Shown in pieces: positions 10,397 through 20,008 of a stretch of DNA of 64,000 nt; position 1 is the stretch's first letter, and each line of letters begins with the position of its first letter. The translations under genes were made by a program, and so were the position numbers. This DNA comes from Dermatophagoides farinae. Its lineage: Eukaryota; Arthropoda; Arachnida; Sarcoptiformes; Pyroglyphidae. The notes below the pieces were generated by a model. It ran no database searches. It saw only the letters and a program-made list of their open reading frames with translations, and had not been told where the DNA came from. The stretch is from the NCBI RefSeq assembly GCF_024713945.1, contig NW_027461521.1, positions 126,501 to 190,500 of the forward strand, read 5' to 3'.

Positions 10397-11539
10397 ATGC
10401 TTAAAAATTTGATCTCAAGATGTTTTACTTATCCGAAAATTAAATTGATTCCCGCCGTTTTGGAATATGAAGTTCTGATTATTGGTCACAATCTTTATTC
10501 TGAAGTCATTGAATTTTTATTCGACTTCGAAACAGACATAAAAAAGAATAACCTGCTTTACGCACACACATTAGAAGAATTAGAAAAATTATGTGTTGAA
10601 ATAAATGCAATCTCTGAATTAGAAAAGCAGACTATTTACAAAATTCACTTGTTCAACAGCAACTATTATGACACATCTGCCTTGAAACAAAACAGCTTAA
10701 AAAACACGGTTTGCTTTAGCGACCAAACCACCTTGCTTTCAAAGCTGAAAAAATTCGGCTCGGCATACTTTTTTTTTCTGAAACTACTATCTCTGTTTGA
10801 GTCCGACTTAATTTCTGAATCGATATGTGTCAACTCCTTAAACAAACTTATTTTCTCATTATTAAAATTCGAAAGTGAGCTTTCTTTTGTCTTTACTCTT
10901 TCTTTGCCTACACTTTTAAATAATAATTTTCAAGACAAGCTACTACAGTTGGCCAAACTTTGCAACACTCTGCCAGAATTTCAAGAATTATTCAGAAAAC
11001 TTTACTGTCGAAACTACAGTTTGAACAATTTAACAGACACACCCATTTCGAAAAAATTAATACGCTTATACGATATCATCAAAAAAGAGTTAAGCAGCAG
11101 CACGGAAAAATATGTTCCAAAAAACATCCTCGTTGAAACTAGTGCAGAACAACTAAAACCCACTCGCGATTTTTCAAAATACTTCCAAGAGTTTCCACTA
11201 CCTCCGACACTGTACTTTGTTGAATGTTCGCATTTTTTTCAGAAATATCTTGGGGAAGGCGAGAAAGCCGTAACAGAGTTTTTCAATTTGCGCAAGAACA
11301 GTACATACAATATCCTGTGGATTCAAAACATAGAACTTATAGGGGATAAAAACTTAACGTGCCAATTTGCTCAAAGTTTGCTCACGACTATGCAAATCGA
11401 ACTAGACGGCATTAGTCAAATCTCCAGCAAGAATAGTCTGGTCATCGCAACTACGAACAACCCTGTAAGCAAACTTCACTATTCCCTAACGCGCCCAGGT
11501 CGATTTGACATCTGGTTGAATGACCGAAATTTGTGTTAA
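10397..11539 (+). CDS. Degenerate AAA-family protein (pseudo-ATPase)
   Basis: A 380-residue protein whose last 120 residues follow an AAA domain from the motif after Walker A onward: FFQKYLGEGEKAVTEFF matches the AAA consensus L-x-K-Y-x-G-E-S-E-K. Sensor-1-like NSLVIATTNNP and the second-region-of-homology LTRPGRFD, with its arginines, are also present. Walker A (GxxGxGK[ST]) cannot be found where expected, and the Walker B position reads ILWIQNIE instead of IIFFDEID, so Asp-Glu are lost. The chain ends directly after RPGRFD with no lid subdomain. The N-terminal 260 residues are Leu-rich and not recognised. It may be a relic of a two-ring AAA protein (Pex1/Pex6, NSF or Afg2 type) kept as a non-hydrolysing partner; which one is not clear. 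Confidence 0.55.
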   Translation: MLKNLISRCFTYPKIKLIPAVLEYEVLIIGHNLYSEVIEFLFDFETDIKKNNLLYAHTLEELEKLCVEINAISELEKQTIYKIHLFNSNYYDTSALKQNSLKNTVCFSDQTTLLSKLKKFGSAYFFFLKLLSLFESDLISESICVNSLNKLIFSLLKFESELSFVFTLSLPTLLNNNFQDKLLQLAKLCNTLPEFQELFRKLYCRNYSLNNLTDTPISKKLIRLYDIIKKELSSSTEKYVPKNILVETSAEQLKPTRDFSKYFQEFPLPPTLYFVECSHFFQKYLGEGEKAVTEFFNLRKNSTYNILWIQNIELIGDKNLTCQFAQSLLTTMQIELDGISQISSKNSLVIATTNNPVSKLHYSLTRPGRFDIWLNDRNLC

Positions 11540-11565
11540 CTTAATATGCATTGGTTGACGTTTTT

Positions 11566-11943
11566 TCAGTCGTATAATCCATATTCTCGGTTGGCAAACT
11601 CGTCTAACTCCATTTTAGTCTTTATCGCTTCCATATCGGATAAAGATGAATTTTCCTCACTATCGGAATCTTTTTCATTTTCGAAATTATTCACATTATT
11701 TTCTGCAGTCTCTAAAATACTTTCAAAATTTGTGCTTGTTAAAAACGTTTTATTTTTTTTCACAAAACTTTTATCGTCAATATACCCCTGTGTGCTCGAC
11801 ATTTCGTCACTGCTAGATACGTCGCTAAATACCTTTTCCTGATTCTCATTTTCTTTTATTTTTTTCTCTTTTTGTGTTACTTGTTGGTTCGAAAGACTAT
11901 TTATTTTTTTGAGATCCTGTTTAATTTTATCTGCTAAATTCAT
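11566..11943 (-). CDS. Small charged protein of unknown function
   Basis: 125 residues from ATG at 11943, rich in Lys, Glu, Asp, Ser and Asn, with an acidic serine cluster (KDSDSEENSSLSDME) and a C-terminal LDEFANREYGLYD. Composition suggests an intrinsically disordered, perhaps nuclear or nucleolar protein. It converges with the AAA gene, whose stop lies 26 bases from this stop. A 98-codon plus-strand frame overlaps it, but its composition (runs of Phe, Leu and Ser) is what an antisense frame of this gene would give. No family recognised. Confidence 0.5.
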   Translation of the reverse strand: MNLADKIKQDLKKINSLSNQQVTQKEKKIKENENQEKVFSDVSSSDEMSSTQGYIDDKSFVKKNKTFLTSTNFESILETAENNVNNFENEKDSDSEENSSLSDMEAIKTKMELDEFANREYGLYD

Positions 11944-12102
11944 CACTACTTATATTATCTATTCAGATGCTGAATTATTTATCCATAAATAACACTGAAT
12001 TTCTTTATTTTGTTCAAAAAGTTAATATTGACATTATTAATTTTTGACAATTTTAGATAATATCGATTTATTTAATAATCACTACATCAAGGAAATCGAA
12101 CT

Positions 12103-13362
12103 ATGCCTCATATCGAAGACATTGGTAAGTAATGCTGCGTATATATTATAGTTGACGAAATCCTACGGTCTGTAAAAAGCTACGAAGCCATCATCGTTGG
12201 AAAACGATTCTGTTCGTACATTCGCGATAAAGATATCAAGATTGTGATCGAAAAGCAAAAAGAAAATTTAACTAAGAAATATGGAAACGAACACTTGTCA
12301 GACACTGATTCAACAGAAAAATGGTTTTCTGCCTTTATAAGGTATGCGGTAGAACACAATATTTGCTCAATCGCATCTCACGCGCCGCTAGCCGACGAAA
12401 TTGATCAATCCATGCTGAAAATAGAAGACAGAGACACTATCGAATATCCTAAGCGTCTCAAACTCGAACGCATTATTCCTGTCAACGGACCTTTCTTTTT
12501 AGTCCTCAACGACCAGGATGCAAAAAGAAACCGACGTTACTTGTTTTACGCTGCAATAGTTTTATTTTTGATATTAATTTGCTGTCTCTTTCCGGTGTGG
12601 CCTTTTAAATTGAAGTACTACGCGTGGTCATTTGTCTATTATCTCTCGCTCACGTACATTTTAATCTCGGTTTTGCGGCTCGTCTTGTTTACTGGGCTTT
12701 GGTTTTTCTGCATTAACTTTTGGTTGTTCCCCAATTTATATGACGAAGATCTTGGAGTTATCGATTCGTTTATTCCTCTTTACTCCTTATCGTTCGAAAA
12801 GCCTCGTTCCGGATCTATTCTAACTAGAGTCATAGCAATTCTACTGCTGACTTCTACGACTTATCAATTAAACAAACAAGTAAGCTTTATGGAGTTCCCT
12901 GATACTACTTATCAACTACTATCTCAAGCGTTTGACTGGGGAGTTAATAAAATTTCTTTTGGTGCCGATGAAATTGTCGTCGACCGCTATTTCGATGAAA
13001 TGCTTCCGCCACACGAACGACTTAACAAATATTGGGAGCTTTGCTCCAAAGGTTGCGATTTCGAGAGTTTTTCGGAACTTAAATCTATTTGCTATTTCGA
13101 TTGTCAGTGCCTTAAAGAATTAAAAGATAGTAGGTGCACAACCAAGTGCGAACACGAAGTCGTTCAAGATTTCAGACATCGTCTTCAACTTTGTGAAACC
13201 AACCCGGAAGTTATAGCGAATGAACGTATAATGTTCGAAAAAGAACAAGAGTTAAACAAATCCATTGCCACTAAAGCGGAAGACTCGACCGAAGAAGAGG
13301 CTGTCGTTTCTGATAATGATCACGTTGAATCACCAGAAGATGAAGAAGCGTTTCAAGTATAA
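12103..13362 (+). CDS. SEC62: SEC62, ER post-translational translocation subunit (two exons)
   Basis: SEC62 works with Sec61 and Sec63 in post-translational import into the ER. Exon 1 (12103-12124) and exon 2 (12152-13362) give 410 residues starting MPHIEDIVDEILRSVKSYEA. The signature region is clear: a TM segment running into CCLFPVWPFKLKYYAW, a second TM ending in RLVLFTGLWFFCINFWLFPN, then the acidic YDEDLGVIDSFIPLYS, all matching Sec62 FPxWP...R-x-x-x-F...FW-x-FPNL...DSFxPL. The two TM segments lie at about 138-156 and 167-195. The tail from about residue 270 is unusual: eight Cys within about 60 residues, in CSKGC, CYFDCQC and CTTKCE clusters, then an acidic end. A Cys-rich tail of this kind is not something I know from Sec62. 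Confidence 0.88.
12125..12151 (+). other. 27-nt spliceosomal intron in SEC62
   Basis: The sequence runs from GTAAGTAATG to TATTATAG. Removing it restores a continuous frame from the ATG through the Sec62 N-terminal cytosolic domain; unspliced, the frame stops at once. It is among the shortest introns known outside ciliates and nucleomorphs. Confidence 0.88.
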
Positions 13363-13378
13363 CAAATTTAAATTATTT

Positions 13379-16300
13379 TCAAACGTTACTGAGATCTGTT
13401 TTCCACTTTTCTAAGTAAACATTTAAACAAAACACTTCCGATAAAGTCAATTTTTTAGCTTCGCTTGTGTTCTCCTTTTTTTCCACCACATCCTCTATAA
13501 AATTAATTACGTTTGAAACTTCATTTTCAACTAAACAATTCTTTAATGTTGTTAAATCAAAATTAGCTAACAATGCTTGTATGAATTTAGAAAATACACT
13601 CCAAAAATCTTGAAGCGGCAATTTCTTTGAATTTAAATATTTTTCGACTTCAACGCGCCGATAAACCTGTTTCGATAAATGAGTTTCAGGAGTGTGAGAC
13701 TCATTTATCGAAATCACTAATTTTTCGTTTTCATAATATATATGATAAGGAAAACATTCGAACAAATCAGCTACATGACCTGCGAGAATTATCAATGTGA
13801 ACGTTTTTCGATTCGTCACTAAATTTTTTGTAAGTAAAAGGTTCAACAAAATTAAAACTTGTTCTAAGATTTTATACGCGTTAAAAACCAAAAGTTGGTG
13901 ACTAATCTGGTTGTTGGGCTGAAATTGTGACTTGCCCCAGACTGAAATTTGATTTTTCAAGAAATAAATCAGCACGTTACAGGTAATATCGCTTGTTTCT
14001 GCGTTCGTAACGAATTTCGAAAGAATCGGAACTAATTTAATTAGAGTATTGTTCAGCTCAGGTGATAGTATCGAGTTTTTCATAAACTGGCAGCAAAAAC
14101 TAAAAACAATTAAGTGAAATTCGGAAAAAAATGATTGTGCGCTCGTCAAAAGTAATTCATCACTCGTCGAAGACGATTCTTCAGAATTGTGATTTTTCGT
14201 CTTTTCACTTCCAGACACGTTCTTTAAGTTCAATTTTATCTTTTCTGAAAGACCATAAATAAGTGTAACAACGGTTGTAAGTAAAGCGTCTATGAAATTG
14301 ATCGCATCGTTCGAAACGGTTACATAGAAACCTTCCAAATTCAAATTTTTATACGTCTTAATCACTTCTCCAGAAACAATGTAAATTTCATTGAATTCGT
14401 TGCTCAATATTAACATGCATTGGACTAATTTTTTAAGTTCGTACTGGAGGAAATCCCATTCATAAACAAGCTTGACTAGCTGCTGAAAATATGTGATAAA
14501 ATTTAAATCTACTTGTTTTGTAATTTTAAGAATGATGTTATTTTCGCTATGTTCATTTCTATAAGAATTCCGCAATAACATGACGAAATCATATATCTGA
14601 TCAACTGAACAGACAAAGTTTCGAATGAAAAAGTCCTTTAAATGTGAAATAACAAATTCGTCGTCTGCGCAGAATTGATATAAATAATTAACAAGTTCTA
14701 TCCAAATTGGTTCGATGAAATCGCTTGTTGTATCGAGCTGTTTAACGAGCATTAAAACAATTTCTTGAGTACATGGTCTCTTGCTAAAAATTATAAACCT
14801 CATTACAGCGTAAGTCAATGCTTTGGGAAATAAATCTAAATTATTTAAACCATGCTCAACGGATTTTTCCGAAATCGAATCGTGAATAATAGATCTTGTG
14901 TTTGGAATGTCGGATCTAAAAGCAAAATATTTGTAACAAACCACGTTGCACACGTTGAAACAGTACAAACAAATAACTAAATCTTTGTTCTTCATTTTTT
15001 GTCGCATTAAATAACAATTGTCAATCAACTGAAACGCTTCAGAAACGATTGCAGTAGCTAAAATTAAGTCTGCGTGTTTTATTTCATGGAAATAAAATAA
15101 GCAGGGTAGTAGAATTGAATCTTTATGACGAAACTGCAGTATAACTTCTAGATGCTCCTCGATTGACGAGTGTATTTTAAATATTTGTAAATATAAAATC
15201 TTACTTAGTTGTTTGCAAATTAATAATGCATCCTCACTATTCGTTGTAAAATAAATACAGCAATCTAGCAAGTAAACTTCAATTAAATCATTTGTGTCCA
15301 TTAGTAATTCAGGTTCATAGGTAACCACAGCAACAAGCAAATTAGCTAATTCAATTCGAACTTTGGTGTTTTTGTCAAATTTGCATTCATAACAGAATGG
15401 AAGAAACTCGCTTAAAAATGGTTTCGAGACTGATTTTGAAATTAAGTTAGCTATTGTGCTGATAAAAGTCGATCTTGAGTTTTGCGAGTTTACGTCGAGT
15501 AAGTTATTATTAATGATTTGCAGTTTGATCTCTTCATGTTTTTTTTTTGGTATCAGATCTGGATATAAATAAAGCAAACTCAAACAATGAGAAATGGCCA
15601 CCTCTCGTAAAGAAGGATTATCATGTTTTAACAAATCGATAAAAACATTAATTAAATTCGTATCTGAATTAGTGTGATTTTGTAAGTTAATTGATTGTTG
15701 TAAGGTTGGAAAGATCTGAAAGGAAAAATTTAACGCTGCTGTAATTTCTTCAACAGTTTCTGATTGTATTGAGTCAAGTAGTCTCTGCCAAACATCACGT
15801 TGAAATATGTCCATTAAATCACTTATAAGGTTATTAGGCAAGTCTTTTAATATTAAAAGAAATTTATCGTTGTAGGACAAAATCAAGCCCATTGAATATA
15901 AATCCAATAATAATAATTTAGCCATTTGCTTGTCGCTCGATTTTTGGTAAATTGTGTCGATTAACTTGCATATTAATTTATGAAGTTGTGAAAATACTTT
16001 ATCACTGTTTAAAATTAGTGCTGCGTTTATCAAATGCATTAACATGTGTTTGAGTAAATCATATTGAAAACAACATAGAATGTCGACTAAAAGTAAAACA
16101 AATTTGTCAATCCATATATTTTGCTTTTTAAATAGTTCTGTAAATGAATTAATACAACAAGTAATTGTGTTTTTAATCAGCTGATCTTCTATTTTTAGAC
16201 TGAACTCCTCTATAGGAAGGGAGAGACACACAAAAAAAGAAGAGAAGCTCGAAAAAAACGTTAAAAGATCAGCTAGTTTTATATTGTATTGAAATAATGA

Positions 16301-16489
16301 CCACAACACATACAGTTTCCCATAATTAGACAAATTTAAAGTTTGAATTTTTTCAGGTTTTATTGAATACACATCAAGAATACTTCTAGTTTTTATGTGG
16401 TTTATGATAGAGAAGTCTGAACTTAACAAGATTTGACAAGCTATTTCGTCATTATCGCAAGAAAGTATGGATTCAGTTAGTTGAGACAT
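13379..16489 (-). CDS. HEAT-repeat protein, probable condensin II subunit G2 (NCAPG2-like)
   Basis: A 1036-residue all-helical protein without a signal peptide. Residues about 260-360 give the best clue: DLLKHDNPSLREVAISHCLS, then LLDVNSQNSRSTFISTIANL, SKPFLSEFLPFCYECKFDKN and TKVRIELANLLVAVV. This succession resembles the NCAPG2 core (a repeat with VR-x-x-A, the stretch around D-x-S-S-x-D-V-R, then L-x-x-L-L-P-x-L...D-x-S-E-K-V-R-V-A-F-V-D-M-L). NCAPG2 is the HEAT-B subunit of condensin II, which binds the SMC2/SMC4 ring through its kleisin. SMC2 lies 5 kb away, which is suggestive only. The rest is low-complexity helical sequence. Condensin I CAP-G or an unrelated HEAT scaffold remain possible. 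Confidence 0.45.
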   Translation of the reverse strand: MSQLTESILSCDNDEIACQILLSSDFSIINHIKTRSILDVYSIKPEKIQTLNLSNYGKLYVLWSLFQYNIKLADLLTFFSSFSSFFVCLSLPIEEFSLKIEDQLIKNTITCCINSFTELFKKQNIWIDKFVLLLVDILCCFQYDLLKHMLMHLINAALILNSDKVFSQLHKLICKLIDTIYQKSSDKQMAKLLLLDLYSMGLILSYNDKFLLILKDLPNNLISDLMDIFQRDVWQRLLDSIQSETVEEITAALNFSFQIFPTLQQSINLQNHTNSDTNLINVFIDLLKHDNPSLREVAISHCLSLLYLYPDLIPKKKHEEIKLQIINNNLLDVNSQNSRSTFISTIANLISKSVSKPFLSEFLPFCYECKFDKNTKVRIELANLLVAVVTYEPELLMDTNDLIEVYLLDCCIYFTTNSEDALLICKQLSKILYLQIFKIHSSIEEHLEVILQFRHKDSILLPCLFYFHEIKHADLILATAIVSEAFQLIDNCYLMRQKMKNKDLVICLYCFNVCNVVCYKYFAFRSDIPNTRSIIHDSISEKSVEHGLNNLDLFPKALTYAVMRFIIFSKRPCTQEIVLMLVKQLDTTSDFIEPIWIELVNYLYQFCADDEFVISHLKDFFIRNFVCSVDQIYDFVMLLRNSYRNEHSENNIILKITKQVDLNFITYFQQLVKLVYEWDFLQYELKKLVQCMLILSNEFNEIYIVSGEVIKTYKNLNLEGFYVTVSNDAINFIDALLTTVVTLIYGLSEKIKLNLKNVSGSEKTKNHNSEESSSTSDELLLTSAQSFFSEFHLIVFSFCCQFMKNSILSPELNNTLIKLVPILSKFVTNAETSDITCNVLIYFLKNQISVWGKSQFQPNNQISHQLLVFNAYKILEQVLILLNLLLTKNLVTNRKTFTLIILAGHVADLFECFPYHIYYENEKLVISINESHTPETHLSKQVYRRVEVEKYLNSKKLPLQDFWSVFSKFIQALLANFDLTTLKNCLVENEVSNVINFIEDVVEKKENTSEAKKLTLSEVFCLNVYLEKWKTDLSNV

Positions 16490-16682
16490 GCATTATTCAA
16501 AAAATTTAGTGTATTGGCTGAAAATCATTCATTTTTTATTAAGTTATTCTAATAAAAACAATTATTTAATACAAAAAAATTAACTATTTTTAGAGTATTC
16601 GAACAGTTTAAGTATGATTGATTCAATACTGACGATATTATTTAATTAAAATCTCTTAAATAATTTTATAAGTAGTTCACAT

Positions 16683-18083
16683 TCATAAACCTAAATTTTG
16701 AAAGAAGTTACTTATCTTATCTTGTAATGAAAAATTTGTATTTTTGTTCGTAACTTGAACCAGTGTGTTGGGAAACTTTCTGTCATTGGGATCCCATGAT
16801 GATAAGTCGTGTAACAGAGTATCAATTTCTTTGTTAATACTTGGCAAATTTCGTATATTACGTTGAAGCGTGTCTGCATTTTTATGCATTCTGATATCTG
16901 GGTCATCTCGACTTATTATATAATATAAACACATTCCAAGAGAAAATAAATCACACTTAAACAAATCTAAAGATTTGATTGAAGCTTTGTTTTCGGCGAT
17001 TTTGAGATGTTGGTAGAGCTCTGGAGCAATAAAAACGTCGTCGTAATGTTTAGAAAGCAAATAAAAGTCTATTACGTAGTTATAATCAAATATATCAGTT
17101 AGTAAAATTTGCTTCGAGTTTTCTGAGACAATCAAATTATTAGGTTTGATGTGCAAATGATGAATGCTTTTTTTTGCAAGATCTTTTAGTGTACGCGCAA
17201 TTTTACAGAAACTTGTATATACCGTGGCCCAATTTAACTTAATCTTTTTTGACTTGATATTATTGGAGAGATTCATATAAATACTACCATTAAAACTGAA
17301 AGGATAAACAAGTCCTACAGCGCCTTTGTAAGCTTTTTCCTCGTTTGAAACACTGGTTTCAAACAATTCCGTAACATCTAAGACTGGTAAGAGCGAAGTT
17401 TTATACATTTCAGGGGTAATGTGTTCTTTCAGGGACAGTGCTCTTTTTTTAATTGTAGTAACTGTGTGCAATAACTGGCCGTTTTTGAAATCTCGCAAAA
17501 CTGGTAAACATTTTAAAACTAGAGTATTCTTTTTGCCGGAATCGGTTGTGTTATCGTCCGAATATTCTACATCTAAATCGTTCGAAGCACTGTCAGAAGC
17601 TGATTCTGACATATAATCAATAAATGCTCTATCATTAACGATATGATTTTTAGACTTGTCTTCCCAGTCAATTTTGTATTTTTTTTTCTTGAGAGTTTCT
17701 ATATCACCTTGTAATTCAGCAATTTCAGAATTCAATTTATCAATATTATCGTCTTGTTCTTTGATTTGTAAAAGGCACTCAGCCAAGTCGTCGGAATTCA
17801 TGTCAAAATCGTCATTGTTAAAATTCTCTAATAGTTGTTTATCTTCATTTTCAGCATTAGTTTCGTAGTATTCCACTGCTTTATTTAATACATCTTTTAA
17901 AGTTTGAATCTGTGAAATTTCAGTTTGTTTTTTGTAAATTTGGTTTTCTATTTCTCGAATTTGCTTACGTAATTCTTGTTGAACACAAAAACTGTAACCA
18001 ATACAATTCACAGATCCCTGAAGGAATGACAAAAAAGTGAATGACGATGGCCAGTCAATCGAACTTTTGAAATTTGATCCCAT
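16683..18083 (-). CDS. Coiled-coil pseudokinase
   Basis: From the first ATG (18083) the protein has 466 residues. Residues about 35-140 form a charged coiled coil (LRKQIREIENQIYKKQTEI and following), then an acidic Ser/Asp linker, then a kinase-like fold. The kinase motifs are recognisable but inactive: the catalytic loop reads HHLHIKPNNLIV near 312 (HRDLKPxN with the catalytic Asp replaced by His), the DFG position reads TDIFD, APE is kept (FIAPELYQ), and subdomain IX reads DLFSLGMCLYYII. No glycine loop or VAIK lysine is obvious. Such folds act as scaffolds. PAN3 is also a pseudokinase with a coiled coil, but there the coil follows the kinase, so I do not assign it. The start lies 83 bases from the divergent gene at 18166. 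Confidence 0.6.
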   Translation of the reverse strand: MGSNFKSSIDWPSSFTFLSFLQGSVNCIGYSFCVQQELRKQIREIENQIYKKQTEISQIQTLKDVLNKAVEYYETNAENEDKQLLENFNNDDFDMNSDDLAECLLQIKEQDDNIDKLNSEIAELQGDIETLKKKKYKIDWEDKSKNHIVNDRAFIDYMSESASDSASNDLDVEYSDDNTTDSGKKNTLVLKCLPVLRDFKNGQLLHTVTTIKKRALSLKEHITPEMYKTSLLPVLDVTELFETSVSNEEKAYKGAVGLVYPFSFNGSIYMNLSNNIKSKKIKLNWATVYTSFCKIARTLKDLAKKSIHHLHIKPNNLIVSENSKQILLTDIFDYNYVIDFYLLSKHYDDVFIAPELYQHLKIAENKASIKSLDLFKCDLFSLGMCLYYIISRDDPDIRMHKNADTLQRNIRNLPSINKEIDTLLHDLSSWDPNDRKFPNTLVQVTNKNTNFSLQDKISNFFQNLGL

Positions 18084-18165
18084 CAATACCAAAGAAACAC
18101 ACACGTTCGAAGAGCGCTAATTCCAGTATTTCAAACAATAAATCGAGTCACAACACTAAGCTTTT

Positions 18166-18876
18166 ATGCCGGATGACTTATCAATGCAACACATGCAACT
18201 GCTTGATAAAAAGTGCAACCCTGAAAAAATTTTAATTTATAATCCTGAAAATGTGCAAAATTATCAAGACAGCCCACATATAGGTCCTGTTAATACAACC
18301 TACATAGATCACTCTTTCTCGATTGACGAAGAACATCTCAAGTTTAATTACAATTTTTGGTATAATGTTGCGTTAAACGCAGCTTACGCCAGTAACAAAT
18401 CAATAGAAAATAGCTGCGACTATATTAATACTACTAACGGTTTAACGAACTCGAAACTATACGATTACAAAGAAAAAAACAATCGAGATTCTGACAGTAA
18501 AATTCAAAATTACAAGGACTTGAGTATATTAACTCAAATCCCTAAACGAGGAAAAAAAGATTTTAGTACTTCTTGTTATGCCCCTATTTCAGGATACATT
18601 TTGGCTGAAGGATATGATATAAGATTTGGCGAAGAAGGAAGACGTGACTTGAAGCGTCACATCAGTCAGATTTTTCGCGACGACAACAAAATTCGCAGTA
18701 AATGCGAAATTATCTTTGGAAATCTTAAAACTGCAAATGTTCAAACTTTGCTTGAAATAGCGGAAGTCTCCGGATGTATACAGTATGCGTTAAAAACTTG
18801 TGCAAATTATTGGAAATTTATGAATGTGCGAAAAGAAAAATCGCGTATTTGTTTGTATCCCAACAAGTACCGATGA
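18166..18876 (+). CDS. Hypothetical protein
   Basis: A 236-residue soluble protein, not recognised. The N-terminal 150 residues are Asn/Ser/Tyr-rich and look disordered. The last 90, starting at about GYDIRFGEEGRRDLKRH, look like a compact helical unit with conserved-looking Cys and aromatic residues (SGCIQYALKTCANYWKFMN). No signal peptide, TM segment or nucleotide-binding motif. It is transcribed divergently from the pseudokinase with only 82 bases between the ATGs, so both probably share one promoter. Confidence 0.55.
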   Translation: MPDDLSMQHMQLLDKKCNPEKILIYNPENVQNYQDSPHIGPVNTTYIDHSFSIDEEHLKFNYNFWYNVALNAAYASNKSIENSCDYINTTNGLTNSKLYDYKEKNNRDSDSKIQNYKDLSILTQIPKRGKKDFSTSCYAPISGYILAEGYDIRFGEEGRRDLKRHISQIFRDDNKIRSKCEIIFGNLKTANVQTLLEIAEVSGCIQYALKTCANYWKFMNVRKEKSRICLYPNKYR

Positions 18877-19048
18877 TGGTATAGGTTAAATAAATTCTAA
18901 AATTATAAAATAGCTAATTTAATTTTAGTCGGTCTAGCTTGAATCTTCTGTAAAAAATTTATTAATTAACGTTGCACCCGTATTAATTCAAGCAGATAAT
19001 ATAGCAAGGTTATGCAACTAGGATTTCAAGAATTTTGGTTGCATTGGC

Positions 19049-20008
19049 ATGAACTTATTATTAAAAAACATACTATTTCCAAAAAGACCAGCAACTTACT
19101 CAGAAAGATCTCTTGAAGGCTTATTTTACGTGCCAAAACACTTTGGTTCAGCCGGCATAAAAAATTTAGAAGAAGCTAAAGATTACTACAATAACCGAAA
19201 CGCTGAAAAACAACAGTTAATCCCTTGTTTGTACATAGCAGCACCAAAAACATCATCAAATATTATAGTTTATTTTCACGCAAACGGGTGTGATTTAGGA
19301 GACATACAGCAGGAACTTGAAATCCTCACGCAATATTGCAACTGTCACATAGTTGCGTTTGAATACCCTGGATACGGAATTTCGAGAGAGAAAAAATGTG
19401 ACATCAAATCAATCAATCAATACGCTGAGTCGGTTATCAAATTATTGTTGCTTTTTGTGAAAAACTCACAACAAATATTTTTGATGGGCCGAAGTATAGG
19501 CACGGGGCCAGCTACGGAAATGATGAAGGTATTCCAAAATAAACAAATCACTTTAGGTGGCTTGATTTTACATTCTCCTTTTTTAAGTATCGAGGACTTG
19601 ATCAATGATTATGTTCCAAATCCGTTCAGCATATTGAGTGAATCTGGGTGGAACACTCAGAAAAATATGGAAGAATTTGGCGAAGTACCACTATTGATTC
19701 AACACTCCAAGTGTGACGAAGTGATTAACGTTTCACACACAAATAAATTATTTAAAAACCGCGTGAACAAGAAATCGACGCATCTTTGTATTTCTACAAC
19801 TAGCACGCACAATAACTACGATGTTTATACCGATTTGTGCAAACCCATAAAGTTGTTCTTAGAGACTTATGGTCTAAATGACGAGGTTTTTGTCAGAAAT
19901 TTAGTATTTTTATTCGAACTTTCCGACGACCTAATTTTTCAAGACATTCCCGAAAACTTATTTACGTATATACGGCGCGAATTGCTGTGTGGGTGTCGAA
20001 TGGACTAA
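19049..20008 (+). CDS. Alpha/beta hydrolase, ABHD17-like (possible protein depalmitoylase)
   Basis: A 319-residue serine hydrolase. The core reads IIVYFHANGCDLGD (oxyanion loop), AFEYPGYGIS, LMGRSIGTGPA (nucleophile elbow, Ser about residue 149), LILHSPFLS, LLIQHSKCDEVI (acid Asp) and a final HNNYD (catalytic His). This order and the YPGYG and G-x-S-I-G-T-G-P motifs place it with the ABHD17/ABHD13 group; ABHD17 enzymes remove palmitate from proteins such as Ras. The N-terminus (ILFPKRPATYSERSLEGLFY) matches the F-P-P-x-P-x-Y start of that group but lacks the palmitoylated Cys cluster. A C-terminal extension of about 50 residues follows the His. Confidence 0.82.
   Translation: MNLLLKNILFPKRPATYSERSLEGLFYVPKHFGSAGIKNLEEAKDYYNNRNAEKQQLIPCLYIAAPKTSSNIIVYFHANGCDLGDIQQELEILTQYCNCHIVAFEYPGYGISREKKCDIKSINQYAESVIKLLLLFVKNSQQIFLMGRSIGTGPATEMMKVFQNKQITLGGLILHSPFLSIEDLINDYVPNPFSILSESGWNTQKNMEEFGEVPLLIQHSKCDEVINVSHTNKLFKNRVNKKSTHLCISTTSTHNNYDVYTDLCKPIKLFLETYGLNDEVFVRNLVFLFELSDDLIFQDIPENLFTYIRRELLCGCRMD

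Noticed and set aside
11546-11842. Plus-strand 98-codon frame
   Set aside because: It is antisense to the charged minus-strand protein and its Phe/Leu/Ser-rich composition is what the complement of a Lys/Glu/Asp-rich gene gives.
17990-18083. N-terminus of the pseudokinase as an NDC80 fragment
   Set aside because: A WP pair followed by a coiled coil is reminiscent, but there is no calponin-homology domain and no room for one before the divergent gene.
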